From positions 1 through 42,506 of the IMG/VR virus record IMGVR_UViG_3300003937_000296: a DNA stretch of 42,506 bases; one strand, written 5' to 3'. A program made the position numbers and the translations under genes. Positions 1 to 7,595 of this stretch are shown piece by piece (the stretch's first letter is position 1; each line of letters opens with the position of its first letter). Origin of the DNA: a virus. The notes below the pieces were generated by a model, which was not told the origin of the DNA, did not search any database, and was given only the letters and a program-made list of their open reading frames with translations.

Positions 1-359
1 AGAAGTTTGACAACAAGAAGCCATACTCAGCACCGAGACCAAGAATTCCAGGTACAAGTGTTGAAGTGAGAAATGGTGATGTTAACGGAGCAATTCGTAG
101 ACTAAAAAAGATTCTTGAAAACGACAACCGTCAAAAAGAATTAGCAAAAAGAGAGTACTACGAAAAACCAAGTGCTAAACGTAAACGTGTTAAAGATCAA
201 GAAATCCGTAGACACAAAAAAGAACTACTTAAAAAGATTCAATCCGGTTCTGAACCATATCAGGAAACAGGCGGACTCAAACATCTTAAGGGTAAAAGAT
301 CAAGAAGAAAACACGCAATGCTAAAGGATATGTTTAGCAGAGCTAACCGCAGAAGGTAG
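1..359 (+). CDS. rpsU: Ribosomal protein bS21, 5'-truncated by the window edge
   Basis: Small-subunit ribosomal protein bS21, which in bacteria sits near the mRNA exit/anti-Shine-Dalgarno region of the 30S subunit. The reading frame (codons from base 3) is open to the left edge, so the start lies outside. After about 20 residues of basic, proline-rich extension comes the bS21 core: a VEVRNGD..GAIRRLKK segment, then the hallmark REYYEKPSAKRKR and a Lys/Arg-rich helix. The tail of about 40 residues is longer than in typical bS21. A GTG at 66 is internal to the conserved core and is not the start. bS21 is the ribosomal protein most often reported in phage genomes, including marine ones; a role in steering host ribosomes to phage mRNAs is a hypothesis. 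The next gene starts 2 bases after the stop. Confidence 0.88.
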   Translation, partial: KFDNKKPYSAPRPRIPGTSVEVRNGDVNGAIRRLKKILENDNRQKELAKREYYEKPSAKRKRVKDQEIRRHKKELLKKIQSGSEPYQETGGLKHLKGKRSRRKHAMLKDMFSRANRRR

Positions 360-361
360 AC

Positions 362-1141
362 ATGAAAATTGTTGTTGTTAGTGGAGGATTCGATCCACTG
401 CACTCTGGTCATATAAGTTATTTAGAAAGTGCCGCAAAATACGGTAATAAACTTGTAGTACTTGTAAACAGTGATGAGTGGCTTACAAGAAAGAAAGGCA
501 GACCTTTTATGCCTTTTGAAGAACGTTCCCTAATTATACAACGCATGGACATGGTAGACAATGTTTATGCAGTCAGCGACGATGATAACAGTGTAACCAA
601 AGGACTTGTTCAAGTCAGAGACGCATTCGGACATCAACATGAATATGTATTTTGTAATGGCGGCGACAGAGGCAAAGACAACATACCAGAAATGGATGTT
701 GAGGGTTATGAGTTTGAATTTGCTGTAGGTGGTGATAACAAAGCCAACAGCAGTAGTTGGATATTAAAGGAATGGAAGTATCCAACAGAACGCAGAGTAT
801 GGGGTGAATTCAGCAACCTATTCGAAGACGGTGTTGTAAAAGTTAAAGAGCTTGTGATAGAACCAGGCAAAGGCATCAGTTATCAACGTCACTTTAAGAG
901 ATCAGAAATATGGTTTGTGAGTAAAGGTGAATGTGAGATTAAGTATGGTGCAGACACTGAATTGCCAGAACATTATTCATACCATGTATTAAAAACAGAT
1001 CAATCGTTTACTGTAAGAGCAAAAGCATGGCATCAGATTGTAAACAAAGGTAAAGTACCTTGCCATATAATAGAAATACAGTACGGCGAAGAAACAACAG
1101 AAGACGACATAGAGCGTCTTGAATATTACGACGGAGAATAG
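362..1141 (+). CDS. Cytidylyltransferase-like nucleotidyltransferase fused to a cupin domain
   Basis: Two-domain protein of 259 residues. Residues 1-135 form a nucleotidyltransferase fold with the HxGH nucleotide-binding signature (H14-S-G-H17) preceded by GGFDPLH, as in glycerol-3-phosphate/ethanolamine-phosphate cytidylyltransferases. Residues about 145-255 form a cupin of the mannose-6-phosphate isomerase type 2 kind, with an RHFKRSEIWFVSKGE segment and a later AWHQIVN segment that would supply the metal-binding histidines. Such a fusion suggests activation and modification of a sugar phosphate, possibly for a glycan on virion or host surface, but the substrate cannot be read from sequence. 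Start is ATG, 2 bases after the bS21 stop, so the two are probably co-transcribed. Confidence 0.8.
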   Translation: MKIVVVSGGFDPLHSGHISYLESAAKYGNKLVVLVNSDEWLTRKKGRPFMPFEERSLIIQRMDMVDNVYAVSDDDNSVTKGLVQVRDAFGHQHEYVFCNGGDRGKDNIPEMDVEGYEFEFAVGGDNKANSSSWILKEWKYPTERRVWGEFSNLFEDGVVKVKELVIEPGKGISYQRHFKRSEIWFVSKGECEIKYGADTELPEHYSYHVLKTDQSFTVRAKAWHQIVNKGKVPCHIIEIQYGEETTEDDIERLEYYDGE

Positions 1142-1142
1142 T

Positions 1143-1217
1143 ATGGAATATGTATTTGCAGGAATGTTTTTTACTTTACTGGTAGTTTGGGTAGTAATAA
1201 AAAATCAGGACGAATAA
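1143..1217 (+). CDS. Micro-membrane protein, 24 residues
   Basis: A tiny ORF starting one base after the previous stop and ending in a TAATG overlap with the next ORF. It encodes one hydrophobic segment (about residues 4-19, FAGMFFTLLVVWVV) followed by a charged NQDE end, so it would be a single-pass membrane peptide. It has no recognised family. Support comes from the tight packing on both sides and from the similar plan of the next micro-ORF; the length alone is weak evidence. Confidence 0.45.
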   Translation: MEYVFAGMFFTLLVVWVVIKNQDE

Positions 1218-1294
1218 TGTACGAATTAGTATTACTGATATGCATTATGGTTATCGGAACTATAATATTAACAATTTTAAACGACGACGAGTAA
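1217..1294 (+). CDS. Micro-membrane protein, 25 residues
   Basis: ATG overlaps the preceding stop (TAATG). The peptide is almost entirely hydrophobic (LVLLICIMVIGTIILTIL) with an acidic NDDE end, the same plan as its upstream neighbour (hydrophobic helix, then NQDE). The two may be a tandem pair of related single-pass peptides. Function unknown; it ends 3 bases before the bacterioferritin-like gene. Confidence 0.45.
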   Translation: MYELVLLICIMVIGTIILTILNDDE

Positions 1295-1297
1295 ACA

Positions 1298-1732
1298 ATG
1301 AGAGAATTAAACACACAGAAAGTATGCGAACTATTAAATGAAATAGTTGAATTGGAAATGGCTGGTGTGGTAAGGTATGCACACAGTTCATTAATGATTA
1401 GCGGTCCTAACAGGATACCTATTGTAGCATTCCTACAGGAACAGGCAAACGAAAGTTTAGCACATGCCTTACAAGCAGGCGAATACATCACAGGATTTGG
1501 TGGACACCCAAGTCAGAAAATTGCAAAGATAGAAGAAAATCACGATCACAGTGTTAATCAAATACTCACTGAAAGTTTAGAACACGAAGTACGTGCTGTA
1601 GGAAAATACAAAGAACTGCTAATGGAAGTAGCGGATGCAAGTATCATGCTTGAGGAATATGCCAGAGGACAAATAGGCCAAGAGGAGCAACATGCATTAG
1701 AACTTAGCAAGATGTTGAAGGATTTTGCGTAG
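1298..1732 (+). CDS. Bacterioferritin-like (ferritin-superfamily) protein
   Basis: Predicted four-helix-bundle ferritin-like protein of 144 residues, which would oxidise Fe(II) and store iron in the cytoplasm. Candidate diiron ligands are E20 in helix A, E52 and H56 (NESLAHA) in helix B, E97 (EHE) in helix C and E129/E130 with H132 (EEQH) in helix D. The spacing fits bacterioferritin-like proteins annotated in proteobacteria rather than classical Dps. The helix B motif is E-x3-H rather than the canonical E-x2-H, and no clear haem-ligand methionine is seen, so haem binding is doubtful. A Bfd-like ferredoxin lies at 18793, and Fe-S assembly genes follow at 3217, which makes an iron-supply role likely. 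The stop overlaps the GTG start of the next gene. Confidence 0.78.
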   Translation: MRELNTQKVCELLNEIVELEMAGVVRYAHSSLMISGPNRIPIVAFLQEQANESLAHALQAGEYITGFGGHPSQKIAKIEENHDHSVNQILTESLEHEVRAVGKYKELLMEVADASIMLEEYARGQIGQEEQHALELSKMLKDFA

Positions 1733-2517
1733 TGCCCAAACTGGTTGTAGCAGGTTGCAGTTTTTCTGACAGAACACTTGTAGAAGAGTGCTACGGCGAC
1801 CATTTATCAAAATTATTAAATATAGACTATTTACATCTTGCAGGTGGATGTGGCAGTAATGATCGCAGTATGCGATTAATAGTTACAAACGTTTTATTAA
1901 ATAAGATTAATGAAAACGATCATGTAATTATTCAACTTACATCACCTGAAAGAAAAGAAGTATTCTCAAATTATTTAACGCACACAAGAATTGGCAAAAC
2001 AACATTTGATCACAGTGTATTCATTACACAACAAGAAACACCAGTAGAAAGCAATCCTAACATTAAAGCCATACATCCTTGGGACAGTATGCCATTGAAT
2101 GATCTTGTAGATAACACAGTAAAAGATTTTAGGTGGGGCCGTTTTAAAATGCACAGTTGGACGTGGCAAGAAAACAAAACGGATGAGCTGGTTCAAAAAA
2201 GCATAGAAGAAGCAACAGTGGATATCACTGCTGATACTTATATTACTTGGACCAGACTTGCTATGCTTATGTCATTCCTTGAAAGTAAAAACATACGTTA
2301 CACAGTTCTCCACCCACACAGTTATTTTCATCCAGATAATTTTGAAAAGATGGGACTCACACGTTTATTTAGAGAAGGCAAGGATATAGCAACACACCCT
2401 GAATTAATATCAATGTGGAGTCAAATACAACATTCCCCCGATGATGCGTCACACCTAAGTGAAAGTGGTCACGAATGGTTTGCAAGATGGTTAAATGACA
2501 AAATAATATGGACATAA
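1732..2517 (+). CDS. SGNH/GDSL-hydrolase-like protein
   Basis: 261 residues. The GTG start shares its G with the TAG of the bacterioferritin-like gene. Block I of the SGNH fold is visible near the N terminus (GCSFSD, with nucleophile candidate S11), then GGCGSNDR (Gly/Asn blocks) and, near the C terminus, a DASHLSESGHEWF segment that would give the Asp-x-x-His dyad. SGNH proteins are esterases, acyltransferases or non-catalytic glycan binders; in phages they often sit near structural or glycan-modifying genes. It overlaps the next gene, a second SGNH-like protein, by 10 bases, so they are one translational unit. Confidence 0.65.
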   Translation: MPKLVVAGCSFSDRTLVEECYGDHLSKLLNIDYLHLAGGCGSNDRSMRLIVTNVLLNKINENDHVIIQLTSPERKEVFSNYLTHTRIGKTTFDHSVFITQQETPVESNPNIKAIHPWDSMPLNDLVDNTVKDFRWGRFKMHSWTWQENKTDELVQKSIEEATVDITADTYITWTRLAMLMSFLESKNIRYTVLHPHSYFHPDNFEKMGLTRLFREGKDIATHPELISMWSQIQHSPDDASHLSESGHEWFARWLNDKIIWT

Positions 2518-3215
2518 TGCTAATTGGTTGTAGTTGGCTTGTACCAAACTATTATTATGAAGAGAATCTTAGAAACAGTGATATCGATACTCCAGGTGCA
2601 CCACCAGAAATTCATATTAGAAGTTTATTAGAAGCAGAAGGTCATTCTATTATAAATTTTGCAATAAACGGTTATGGCAATGATCAACTTCTTTCTGATG
2701 CATTAATGACACTAACACCAGAACAAAACATTGACCTCATAATATTTTGCCAATCAGATCCTGTAAGAGATTATATTCGCAATGGCACAACAGACATAAT
2801 AAGTGAAGTTTTACCACATGATAAGTTACTTGAGAAGACATATCATAAACTTAATAAACTAAAGAAATTATTACCCAAATCTAAATTAGTTGTAATAGGC
2901 GGCCTAACACCTATTGAAGATTCTATTAATAACATAATGGAATATAAGCCAGACTATCAATTACGTTGGTGGATAGAGGAATTTTTTAACAAAGATGATT
3001 TCTCTGAGATGGGACCACTTCCTACAACAGCATATGGGTATAGCATATTAGAAATGGACGTATTGTCACACAACGAAAAAAATAACACTGTAACAGTAAT
3101 GGACTACATGAGGGAATCAAAATATTATCCAGATCACGGACACCCAGGCGAACACATGCATTCATGGCTTTTTCATGAATTAAAAAACAACAACCTAATA
3201 GATAATAAATACTAA
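2508..3215 (+). CDS. SGNH-hydrolase-like protein
   Basis: 235 residues, starting inside the end of the previous gene. The fold signature is weaker than in its neighbour: GCSWL near residue 7-11 (Ser in the nucleophile position), NGYGND for the Gly/Asn block, and a histidine-rich [12 protein letters not shown] near the C terminus. Its similar layout suggests it is a distant paralogue of the upstream gene, perhaps acting as a pair. Substrate unknown. Its last bases contain the late promoter-like box that serves iscS. Confidence 0.55.
   Translation: MDIMLIGCSWLVPNYYYEENLRNSDIDTPGAPPEIHIRSLLEAEGHSIINFAINGYGNDQLLSDALMTLTPEQNIDLIIFCQSDPVRDYIRNGTTDIISEVLPHDKLLEKTYHKLNKLKKLLPKSKLVVIGGLTPIEDSINNIMEYKPDYQLRWWIEEFFNKDDFSEMGPLPTTAYGYSILEMDVLSHNEKNNTVTVMDYMRESKYYPDHGHPGEHMHSWLFHELKNNNLIDNKY
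3205..3211 (+). promoter_or_regulatory. T4-type late promoter box upstream of iscS
   Basis: ATAAATA lies exactly five bases before the iscS ATG. In T4 the late box TATAAATA occupies about -13 to -6, so transcription would begin at the A of the start codon, giving a leaderless message. No Shine-Dalgarno sequence precedes iscS. Confidence 0.6.
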
Positions 3216-3216
3216 T

Positions 3217-4434
3217 ATGAAAAGAATATACTTAGATTACGCATCAACTACACCCTGCGACCCAAATGTTGCAGAGTTAATGACCAAATTCCTCACATTT
3301 GACGGCGAGTTTGGAAACCCTGCAAGTAGAAGTCACAGTTTCGGTTGGGAGGCTGATCAAGCAATTGACACAGCAAGACAACAAGTAGCAGACCTTATTG
3401 GTGCTGACCCAAGAGAAATCGTATTCACCAGCGGTGCCACTGAAGCAGATAATCTTGCTATCAAAGGTACAGCACAATTTTACGAAACAAATGGTAAACA
3501 CATTGTCACAAGTAAGATTGAACACAAAGCAGTACTTGATCCTTGCAGAGAACTTGAACGTGATGGATTTGAGATTACATATCTTGAACCTAACGAAGAT
3601 GGTATAATCACAGCAGACATGATTGCTGAAGCAATCAGAGAAGATACAATACTTGTAAGTATTATGTTTATCAATAATGAACTTGGTACACTTAACGACA
3701 TAGAAGGTATTGGTAAGTTATGCTTTGATAAGAAAATTATGTTCCATGTGGATGCGGCTCAGGCCACAGGCAAAGTAGAAATAAACTTAGCAGAACTTCC
3801 TGTACATTTAATGAGTTTATCAGCACATAAAACATATGGCCCAAAAGGCGTAGGTGCATTGTATATTCGACGTAAGCCACGTGCAAGAATCAGAGCACAA
3901 ATGCATGGTGGTGGACACGAAAGAGGAAATAGGAGTGGCACACTTCCTACACATCAAATTGTAGGAATGGGGGAAGCATACAGAATTGCCCAAGAGCGAT
4001 TCGAACAAGACAAAGCTCATGTAGGTATGTTACATGATCGTTTGTTAGAAAGAGTTAAAGAAGTTGAGGAAGTATACTTAAACGGCAGTCTTGATCACAA
4101 AGTTAAAAACATTTTAAATGTCAGTTTTAACTTTATTGAAGGCGAAAGTTTGATTATGGCTTTAGAAAATGTTGCTGTTAGTAGCGGTAGTGCATGTACA
4201 AGTGCAACACTTGAACCAAGTTATGTATTACGTGCATTAGGCAGAGCAGACGAGTTAGCACACAGCAGTATACGATTCAGTTTCGGAAGACAAACCACGC
4301 TCGAAGACATTGACCAAACAGCAGATACGTTGCTCGATGTAGTTGAGAAATTAAGAGAACTATCCCCATTGTGGGACATGTACCAAGACGGTGTTGATAT
4401 GGACGCATTCGATTGGGACGAATACATGCATTAA
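3217..4434 (+). CDS. iscS: Cysteine desulfurase IscS (group I NifS family)
   Basis: PLP enzyme that converts cysteine to alanine and passes persulfide sulfur to IscU and other acceptors. At 405 residues it has bacterial IscS length (404 in E. coli). Visible: H103 stacking on PLP, HVDAAQ (Asp179/Gln182), the Schiff-base lysine K205 in [10 protein letters not shown], the RSGTLP loop, and the sulfur-carrying C327 in SSGSACTSA on the long mobile loop typical of group I. The C-terminal tail [12 protein letters not shown], the IscU-docking end in E. coli IscS, is kept. Similarity to bacterial IscS is high throughout, arguing for recent acquisition or strong selection. It is preceded by a late promoter-like box and followed 18 bases later by iscU. 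No iscR, hscA, hscB or fdx is adjacent, so host partners would be needed. Confidence 0.96.
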   Translation: MKRIYLDYASTTPCDPNVAELMTKFLTFDGEFGNPASRSHSFGWEADQAIDTARQQVADLIGADPREIVFTSGATEADNLAIKGTAQFYETNGKHIVTSKIEHKAVLDPCRELERDGFEITYLEPNEDGIITADMIAEAIREDTILVSIMFINNELGTLNDIEGIGKLCFDKKIMFHVDAAQATGKVEINLAELPVHLMSLSAHKTYGPKGVGALYIRRKPRARIRAQMHGGGHERGNRSGTLPTHQIVGMGEAYRIAQERFEQDKAHVGMLHDRLLERVKEVEEVYLNGSLDHKVKNILNVSFNFIEGESLIMALENVAVSSGSACTSATLEPSYVLRALGRADELAHSSIRFSFGRQTTLEDIDQTADTLLDVVEKLRELSPLWDMYQDGVDMDAFDWDEYMH

Positions 4435-4439
4435 AAAAA

Positions 4440-4447
4440 GATAAATA
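4440..4447 (+). promoter_or_regulatory. T4-type late promoter box upstream of iscU
   Basis: GATAAATA is followed by five bases and the iscU ATG. It lies in the 18-base gap after iscS, so iscU could be transcribed separately as a leaderless late mRNA, in addition to read-through from iscS. Confidence 0.6.
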
Positions 4448-4452
4448 ACATT

Positions 4453-4854
4453 ATGGCATATTCAGAAGAAGTAACAAAAAGATTCAAAGGCGTATTATCA
4501 AATCCTAAGAAGTTTAACGTTGGTAAGTTTGATCCAACTGATCCTAAGGTAGCAACTGGCATGACCGGTGCTCCAGCATGTGGTGATGTAATGAGACTAC
4601 AACTTAAACTTGATGACAATGATCGCATAGAAGATGTTATGTTCAAAACATACGGTTGCGGTAGTGCAATTGCAAGTTCAACTATGTTTGTAGAAATGTT
4701 AAAAGGTAAAACAATGGAAGAAGCAAGGCAAATCAAAGACAAAGATATTGCCGCGGCATTGGATTTACCACCAATTAAAATTCACTGTTCAGTGTTAGCA
4801 GAAGACTCAATCAAAAAAGCAATTAAAGATTGGGAAGGCAAATCTTCAGAATAG
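4453..4854 (+). CDS. iscU: Fe-S cluster scaffold IscU
   Basis: Scaffold on which [2Fe-2S] and [4Fe-4S] clusters are built from IscS sulfur. The 133-residue protein keeps the three cluster cysteines C43 (GAPACGDVM), C69 (YGCGSAIASS) and C112 (KIHCSVLAED), the Asp at 45 that tunes cluster release, and LPPIK at 105-109, the equivalent of the LPPVK motif recognised by the HscA chaperone. It therefore looks functional and able to use a host HscA/HscB. It lies directly after iscS. There is no Shine-Dalgarno sequence, only the late promoter-like box. Confidence 0.95.
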   Translation: MAYSEEVTKRFKGVLSNPKKFNVGKFDPTDPKVATGMTGAPACGDVMRLQLKLDDNDRIEDVMFKTYGCGSAIASSTMFVEMLKGKTMEEARQIKDKDIAAALDLPPIKIHCSVLAEDSIKKAIKDWEGKSSE

Positions 4855-4894
4855 ATCAAAACAACCGCTTATAATTAAGTAATCTGTTTTTCAT

Positions 4895-4902
4895 CATAAA
4901 TA
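4895..4902 (+). promoter_or_regulatory. Possible late promoter box before the micro-ORF cluster
   Basis: CATAAATA lies in the 100-base gap after iscU, about 55 bases before the first micro-ORF. The surrounding gap is AT-rich with a short TTATTATAATAA palindrome and nothing else that I can identify. Matching by chance is possible in sequence this AT-rich. Confidence 0.35.
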
Positions 4903-4955
4903 TCGTGTATAAGTTATTATAATAATTTCTTATGTTACTCCAATCTTAGAAAAAA

Positions 4956-5066
4956 ATGAAACACAGATTTAAAATAGATTTCAACCGCGTCAAACATGAT
5001 GCAGAATTGGTTGTGCTTGCCGCGGTTTTCTTATTATCGATAATAAGTGTTTCTCCGAGCTTATAA
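4956..5066 (+). CDS. Micro-membrane protein, 36 residues
   Basis: ATG follows a run of A residues. The peptide has a basic N-terminal half (KHRFKIDFNRVKHD) and one hydrophobic segment (about residues 18-33, LVVLAAVFLLSIISV). It ends in a TAATG overlap with the next small ORF. Unknown family; supported mainly by overlap packing in a chain of five small genes. Confidence 0.45.
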   Translation: MKHRFKIDFNRVKHDAELVVLAAVFLLSIISVSPSL

Positions 5067-5191
5067 TGTTTAATGCAAGAGTATTATTCTACAGTTTTTT
5101 AATTGTATCATTACACACACTTGACAGTGGTGCTGGTATAAATCGTGCATTAAGAGACTTTGCTCAGGCAGAACACGAATACAAATCATGA
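5066..5191 (+). CDS. Small protein, 41 residues, N-terminal hydrophobic segment
   Basis: Start overlaps the previous stop. Residues 6-17 (VLFYSFLIVSLH) form a short hydrophobic stretch followed by a polar tail rich in Ala/Glu/Arg; it could be a signal-anchor or small secreted peptide. Its end overlaps the next ORF by 4 bases (ATGA-type). No recognised family. Confidence 0.4.
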   Translation: MFNARVLFYSFLIVSLHTLDSGAGINRALRDFAQAEHEYKS

Positions 5192-5256
5192 ACAAACTTT
5201 TAAAAACTTTTTACAAATACTGGATAGCACCATGGACACCAATACCTTACAAGTAA
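5188..5256 (+). CDS. Possible micro-ORF, 22 residues
   Basis: An ATG overlapping the preceding stop opens a 22-residue basic/aromatic peptide (NKLLKTFYKYWIAPW). It overlaps the next gene by 25 bases. It may be a real micro-protein or only a translational-coupling device that brings ribosomes to the 5232 start. Weak support. Confidence 0.3.
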   Translation: MNKLLKTFYKYWIAPWTPIPYK

Positions 5257-5420
5257 GAGACGCAACACCTGAAGAACAAGCAGAGTGGTTTGAAACAGAC
5301 TACTTTATGAAAGGAGACTTCAGCCCTATGCAATTGTTTGTGGTTATACCGGCAGTCATACAGATAGTGGTATTCTTTTCCATGTTAGCCGTGTTTGCCC
5401 TAAACAGTGTCTTATTTTAG
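5232..5420 (+). CDS. Small single-pass membrane protein, 62 residues
   Basis: I choose the ATG at 5232 over an in-frame TTG at 5160, because the longer version would run through two upstream micro-ORFs. The N-terminal half is acidic and soluble (VRDATPEEQAEWFETDYF); residues about 37-60 are a strong transmembrane helix. No recognised family. The next small membrane ORF begins inside its last 14 bases. Confidence 0.6.
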   Translation: MDTNTLQVRDATPEEQAEWFETDYFMKGDFSPMQLFVVIPAVIQIVVFFSMLAVFALNSVLF

Positions 5421-5574
5421 AAACACATTTAGATTACTAATAGGTGTAGGTAAGTCACATAACAACACTGTAACACCCTCACAGATCCTCATAACAGCAA
5501 TAGCAGTAGGCTTTGCATTCTTAGGCTCCATCTCTATACTATTATTACTTGCAAGTCTTGTAATAAACGGTTGA
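5407..5574 (+). CDS. Small membrane protein, 55 residues, GTG start
   Basis: Frame opened by a GTG at 5407, overlapping the end of the previous gene by 14 bases and ending at TGA in the -35 region of the next promoter. The N terminus is basic (FRNTFRLLIGVGKSHN) and the C-terminal 30 residues are hydrophobic (LITAIAVGFAFLGSISILL). The uninterrupted hydrophobic coding argues for a real gene, but the start codon is uncertain. Confidence 0.5.
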   Translation: MSYFRNTFRLLIGVGKSHNNTVTPSQILITAIAVGFAFLGSISILLLLASLVING

Positions 5575-5598
5575 CAAACTACTACAATTTGCTATAAT
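5571..5598 (+). promoter_or_regulatory. Sigma-70-type (early) promoter
   Basis: TTGACA at 5571-5576 and TATAAT at 5593-5598, 16-base spacer, with an extended -10 (TGC before TATAAT). The AATTTGC spacer end is shared with the promoters at 20668 and 21155. It would use unmodified host RNA polymerase and drives the gene at 5637. Confidence 0.85.
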
Positions 5599-5636
5599 AA
5601 TAGACTAAATTAGGTTAGAACGAGAGGTGGCCGTAT

Positions 5637-6098
5637 ATGACTATGCATCTTCAACAGGGCATGACAACCATACGTAATAAGAAGTATGCACCCAAATACA
5701 CTAAGGCAAACGTTGCCAAGTGGGAAAGGGGCATGATTGAGCATAACAGAATATGCAAACGTATTGGTGAGCCAAAATTAACATTCGAACAGTATGTTGA
5801 TTACTGCCATGGCATTCGACCTAAAGTAGACCCACGTAGTAGAGAAGCATTTAAGCCTATGGACACCAGCACACAAAACTCTGCATATCGTGAAACAAAG
5901 CACTATCCTTCTGCAATGGAAGAGCAAATGAAGGCTGGTACATTTAACACCGACAGTATGAGCAGAGGCACAAAGAAGGAGCCTATGAAGTACACAGGCG
6001 ACCTTATAACAGGCATTGCCACAATGCATAAGTCTAACGCAGTACCAGTAATGAAAGGCACCACACAGGCTGTTGATATTGCAAGGATGCGTAGATGA
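5637..6098 (+). CDS. Hypothetical basic protein, early promoter
   Basis: 153 residues, rich in Lys, Arg and Met, with many short polar segments and no recognised domain. An internal ATG three codons in (ATGACTATG) leaves some start ambiguity. A GAGGTGG ribosome-binding site precedes the ATG. The strong early promoter immediately upstream suggests an early host-takeover role, but the sequence gives no function. It overlaps the next gene by 4 bases (ATGA). Confidence 0.7.
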   Translation: MTMHLQQGMTTIRNKKYAPKYTKANVAKWERGMIEHNRICKRIGEPKLTFEQYVDYCHGIRPKVDPRSREAFKPMDTSTQNSAYRETKHYPSAMEEQMKAGTFNTDSMSRGTKKEPMKYTGDLITGIATMHKSNAVPVMKGTTQAVDIARMRR

Positions 6099-6238
6099 GA
6101 GCATTACCGTGTGCTACATGCGGACAGAATGTTCCATTACCTGCAATTAAATATCACACACCAGATAAGAAAAATATCTTTTGTGATGCACAATGCAGTT
6201 TAAAATGGTTCCAGGAGAACAAACATGAACAAGAATGA
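6095..6238 (+). CDS. Small zinc-ribbon-like protein, 47 residues
   Basis: ATGA overlap with the upstream gene. The peptide has C-x2-C at residues 6-9 (PCATC) and a second pair C30-x3-C34 (FCDAQC), a treble-clef or zinc-ribbon-like arrangement that resembles very small zinc-finger proteins such as MYM/FLZ or YacG types. It may bind nucleic acid or protein. It overlaps the next gene by 14 bases. The tight overlaps on both sides make it likely to be real. Confidence 0.6.
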   Translation: MRALPCATCGQNVPLPAIKYHTPDKKNIFCDAQCSLKWFQENKHEQE

Positions 6239-6518
6239 TCACAGAGTAGCGGAGTATACAGAAACTCCAAATCATGGTGGTCAACAGAAAACATGGCATT
6301 TCGTTAATGGTTATGGTGCAAGTGTTATTAGACATCAGTATTCTTATGGTGCTAACAAAGGCTTATGGGAAGTTGCTCTACTTAAAGGTGACGACTTGTA
6401 CTACATCAGAGAAAATGCCAACATGACAGTATTTGATGATGTTGTTGGATACTTGAATGATCCAGAAGTAGATAATTTGCTCCAAATGATAGCCAATTGG
6501 GATAAGGACCAGTACTAA
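6225..6518 (+). CDS. Hypothetical protein, 97 residues
   Basis: A compact alpha/beta protein without recognised family. Notable segments are a TWHFVNGYGASVIRH strand region and an acidic C terminus (DDVVGYLNDPEVDN). It starts inside the zinc-ribbon gene, so is translationally coupled to it, and ends just before the late box of apt. Confidence 0.6.
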   Translation: MNKNDHRVAEYTETPNHGGQQKTWHFVNGYGASVIRHQYSYGANKGLWEVALLKGDDLYYIRENANMTVFDDVVGYLNDPEVDNLLQMIANWDKDQY

Positions 6519-6521
6519 ATA
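6515..6521 (+). promoter_or_regulatory. Late promoter-like box upstream of apt
   Basis: CTAAATA, a one-base variant of ATAAATA, then five bases and the apt ATG. Same N5-ATG geometry as the iscS, iscU, nadE and sufE boxes. Confidence 0.45.
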
Positions 6522-6526
6522 TAAAC

Positions 6527-7072
6527 ATGTTTAATTCAGACGAAATCAAAAAATCAATTAGAACAGTTCTCGATCATCCGATCCCAGGCATACAGTTTAG
6601 AGACATTACCAGTCTACTCGAAAAGCCATGGGCATTTAAAAGTGTAATGACAGAACTAAAATCACGCAGTGCTATGTTTGGTGCAGATTGTATTGTAGGT
6701 ATAGAAAGCAGAGGATTTGTATTTGGTACACCCATTGCCGAAGAAGCAATGCTACCACTTATACTTGCACGTAAGCCTGGTAAATTACCTAACGATACAT
6801 ACAGCAAAGCATTCTCATTAGAGTATGGTGAAACAGAAATCCACATACAAAAAGTATCTCCAATACAAGGCAAAGTTGTTATTGTAGATGATTTAGTAGC
6901 AACAGGTGGTACAGCAAAGGCATGTGCAGAACTTGTACATGAAGAGTTTGGCATTAGTAAAGATAACATACTTATTTTAGCAGTGATTAATTTACCTGAC
7001 TTAGATGGTACAGAATCATTAGAATATGACGGATACAATGTCGAAACACTGATAGACTTCGAAGGGGAGTAA
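6527..7072 (+). CDS. apt: Adenine phosphoribosyltransferase
   Basis: Converts adenine and PRPP to AMP. 181 residues, the usual bacterial length (183 in E. coli). The PRPP-binding signature VVIVDDLVATGGT occupies residues 117-129; the N-terminal PIPGIQFRDIT and the GIESRGFVFG flexible-loop region are typical of Apt and not of hypoxanthine or xanthine enzymes. The next gene, two bases downstream, is an MTA/SAH nucleosidase that releases adenine, so the pair forms a direct adenine-salvage unit. With metK at 22951 and two radical-SAM proteins at 38522 and 40296, it may recycle the adenine of spent SAM. Confidence 0.93.
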   Translation: MFNSDEIKKSIRTVLDHPIPGIQFRDITSLLEKPWAFKSVMTELKSRSAMFGADCIVGIESRGFVFGTPIAEEAMLPLILARKPGKLPNDTYSKAFSLEYGETEIHIQKVSPIQGKVVIVDDLVATGGTAKACAELVHEEFGISKDNILILAVINLPDLDGTESLEYDGYNVETLIDFEGE

Positions 7073-7073
7073 A

Positions 7074-7595
7074 TTGAGAGACGTAATTTTAATTGCATTA
7101 GAACAAGAAGCGCCAGAAATGGCAAAATGGGATAATGTGTATTTTACAGGTGTAGGTAAAGTTAATGCCGCACTACAGGCCGCAAGAATTATTGAAAGAC
7201 TTAATCCACGAACAGTGTGGAACTTTGGCACAGCAGGTGGTATATTGTTAGAGTCAGGATGCCACGAAATGTTAAATTTTGTTGAACGTGACAAAGGTAA
7301 ATGTCCTCCTGCGTTAGAAGTAATGATACCAACAGAACCAAATGTAATAAACAATGGCGTAGGATATACATGTAGTACAGGTGATAACTTTGTCACTGAT
7401 CCTAATTTAGAAATACCAGCACACGTAGTAGACATGGAAGCATTTGCAATTGCTAAAGCATGTCAAACTGCTGGAGTAAGTTTCAAATGTTTTAAGTATG
7501 TTAGTGACAGTGCAGATTCAGATGCTGACACAAACTGGATAGAAAACGTATCTAAAGGTGAAGAGCATTTTATAAGAATTTATAATGACCGATAG
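7074..7595 (+). CDS. MTA/SAH nucleosidase-like phosphorylase-superfamily protein
   Basis: Hydrolyses methylthioadenosine, S-adenosylhomocysteine or 5'-deoxyadenosine to adenine in the bacterial MtnN family. 173 residues, shorter than E. coli MtnN (232). The VVDMEAFAIAKAC motif (Met and Glu contact ribose) and the downstream KYVSDSAD...N segment, whose first Asp after SDS acts as general acid, are present. The N terminus ALEQEAPEM resembles the MtnN start. The start is TTG at 7074, one base after the apt stop. The missing length lies in the middle of the fold. Adenine-specific salvage is supported by apt next door; exact substrate is inferred. Confidence 0.75.
   Translation: MRDVILIALEQEAPEMAKWDNVYFTGVGKVNAALQAARIIERLNPRTVWNFGTAGGILLESGCHEMLNFVERDKGKCPPALEVMIPTEPNVINNGVGYTCSTGDNFVTDPNLEIPAHVVDMEAFAIAKACQTAGVSFKCFKYVSDSADSDADTNWIENVSKGEEHFIRIYNDR

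Noticed and set aside
6574-7125. A 183-residue minus-strand ORF opposite apt
   Set aside because: apt has all catalytic motifs and neighbours on the plus strand; the antisense frame is Ser/Leu-rich shadow coding.
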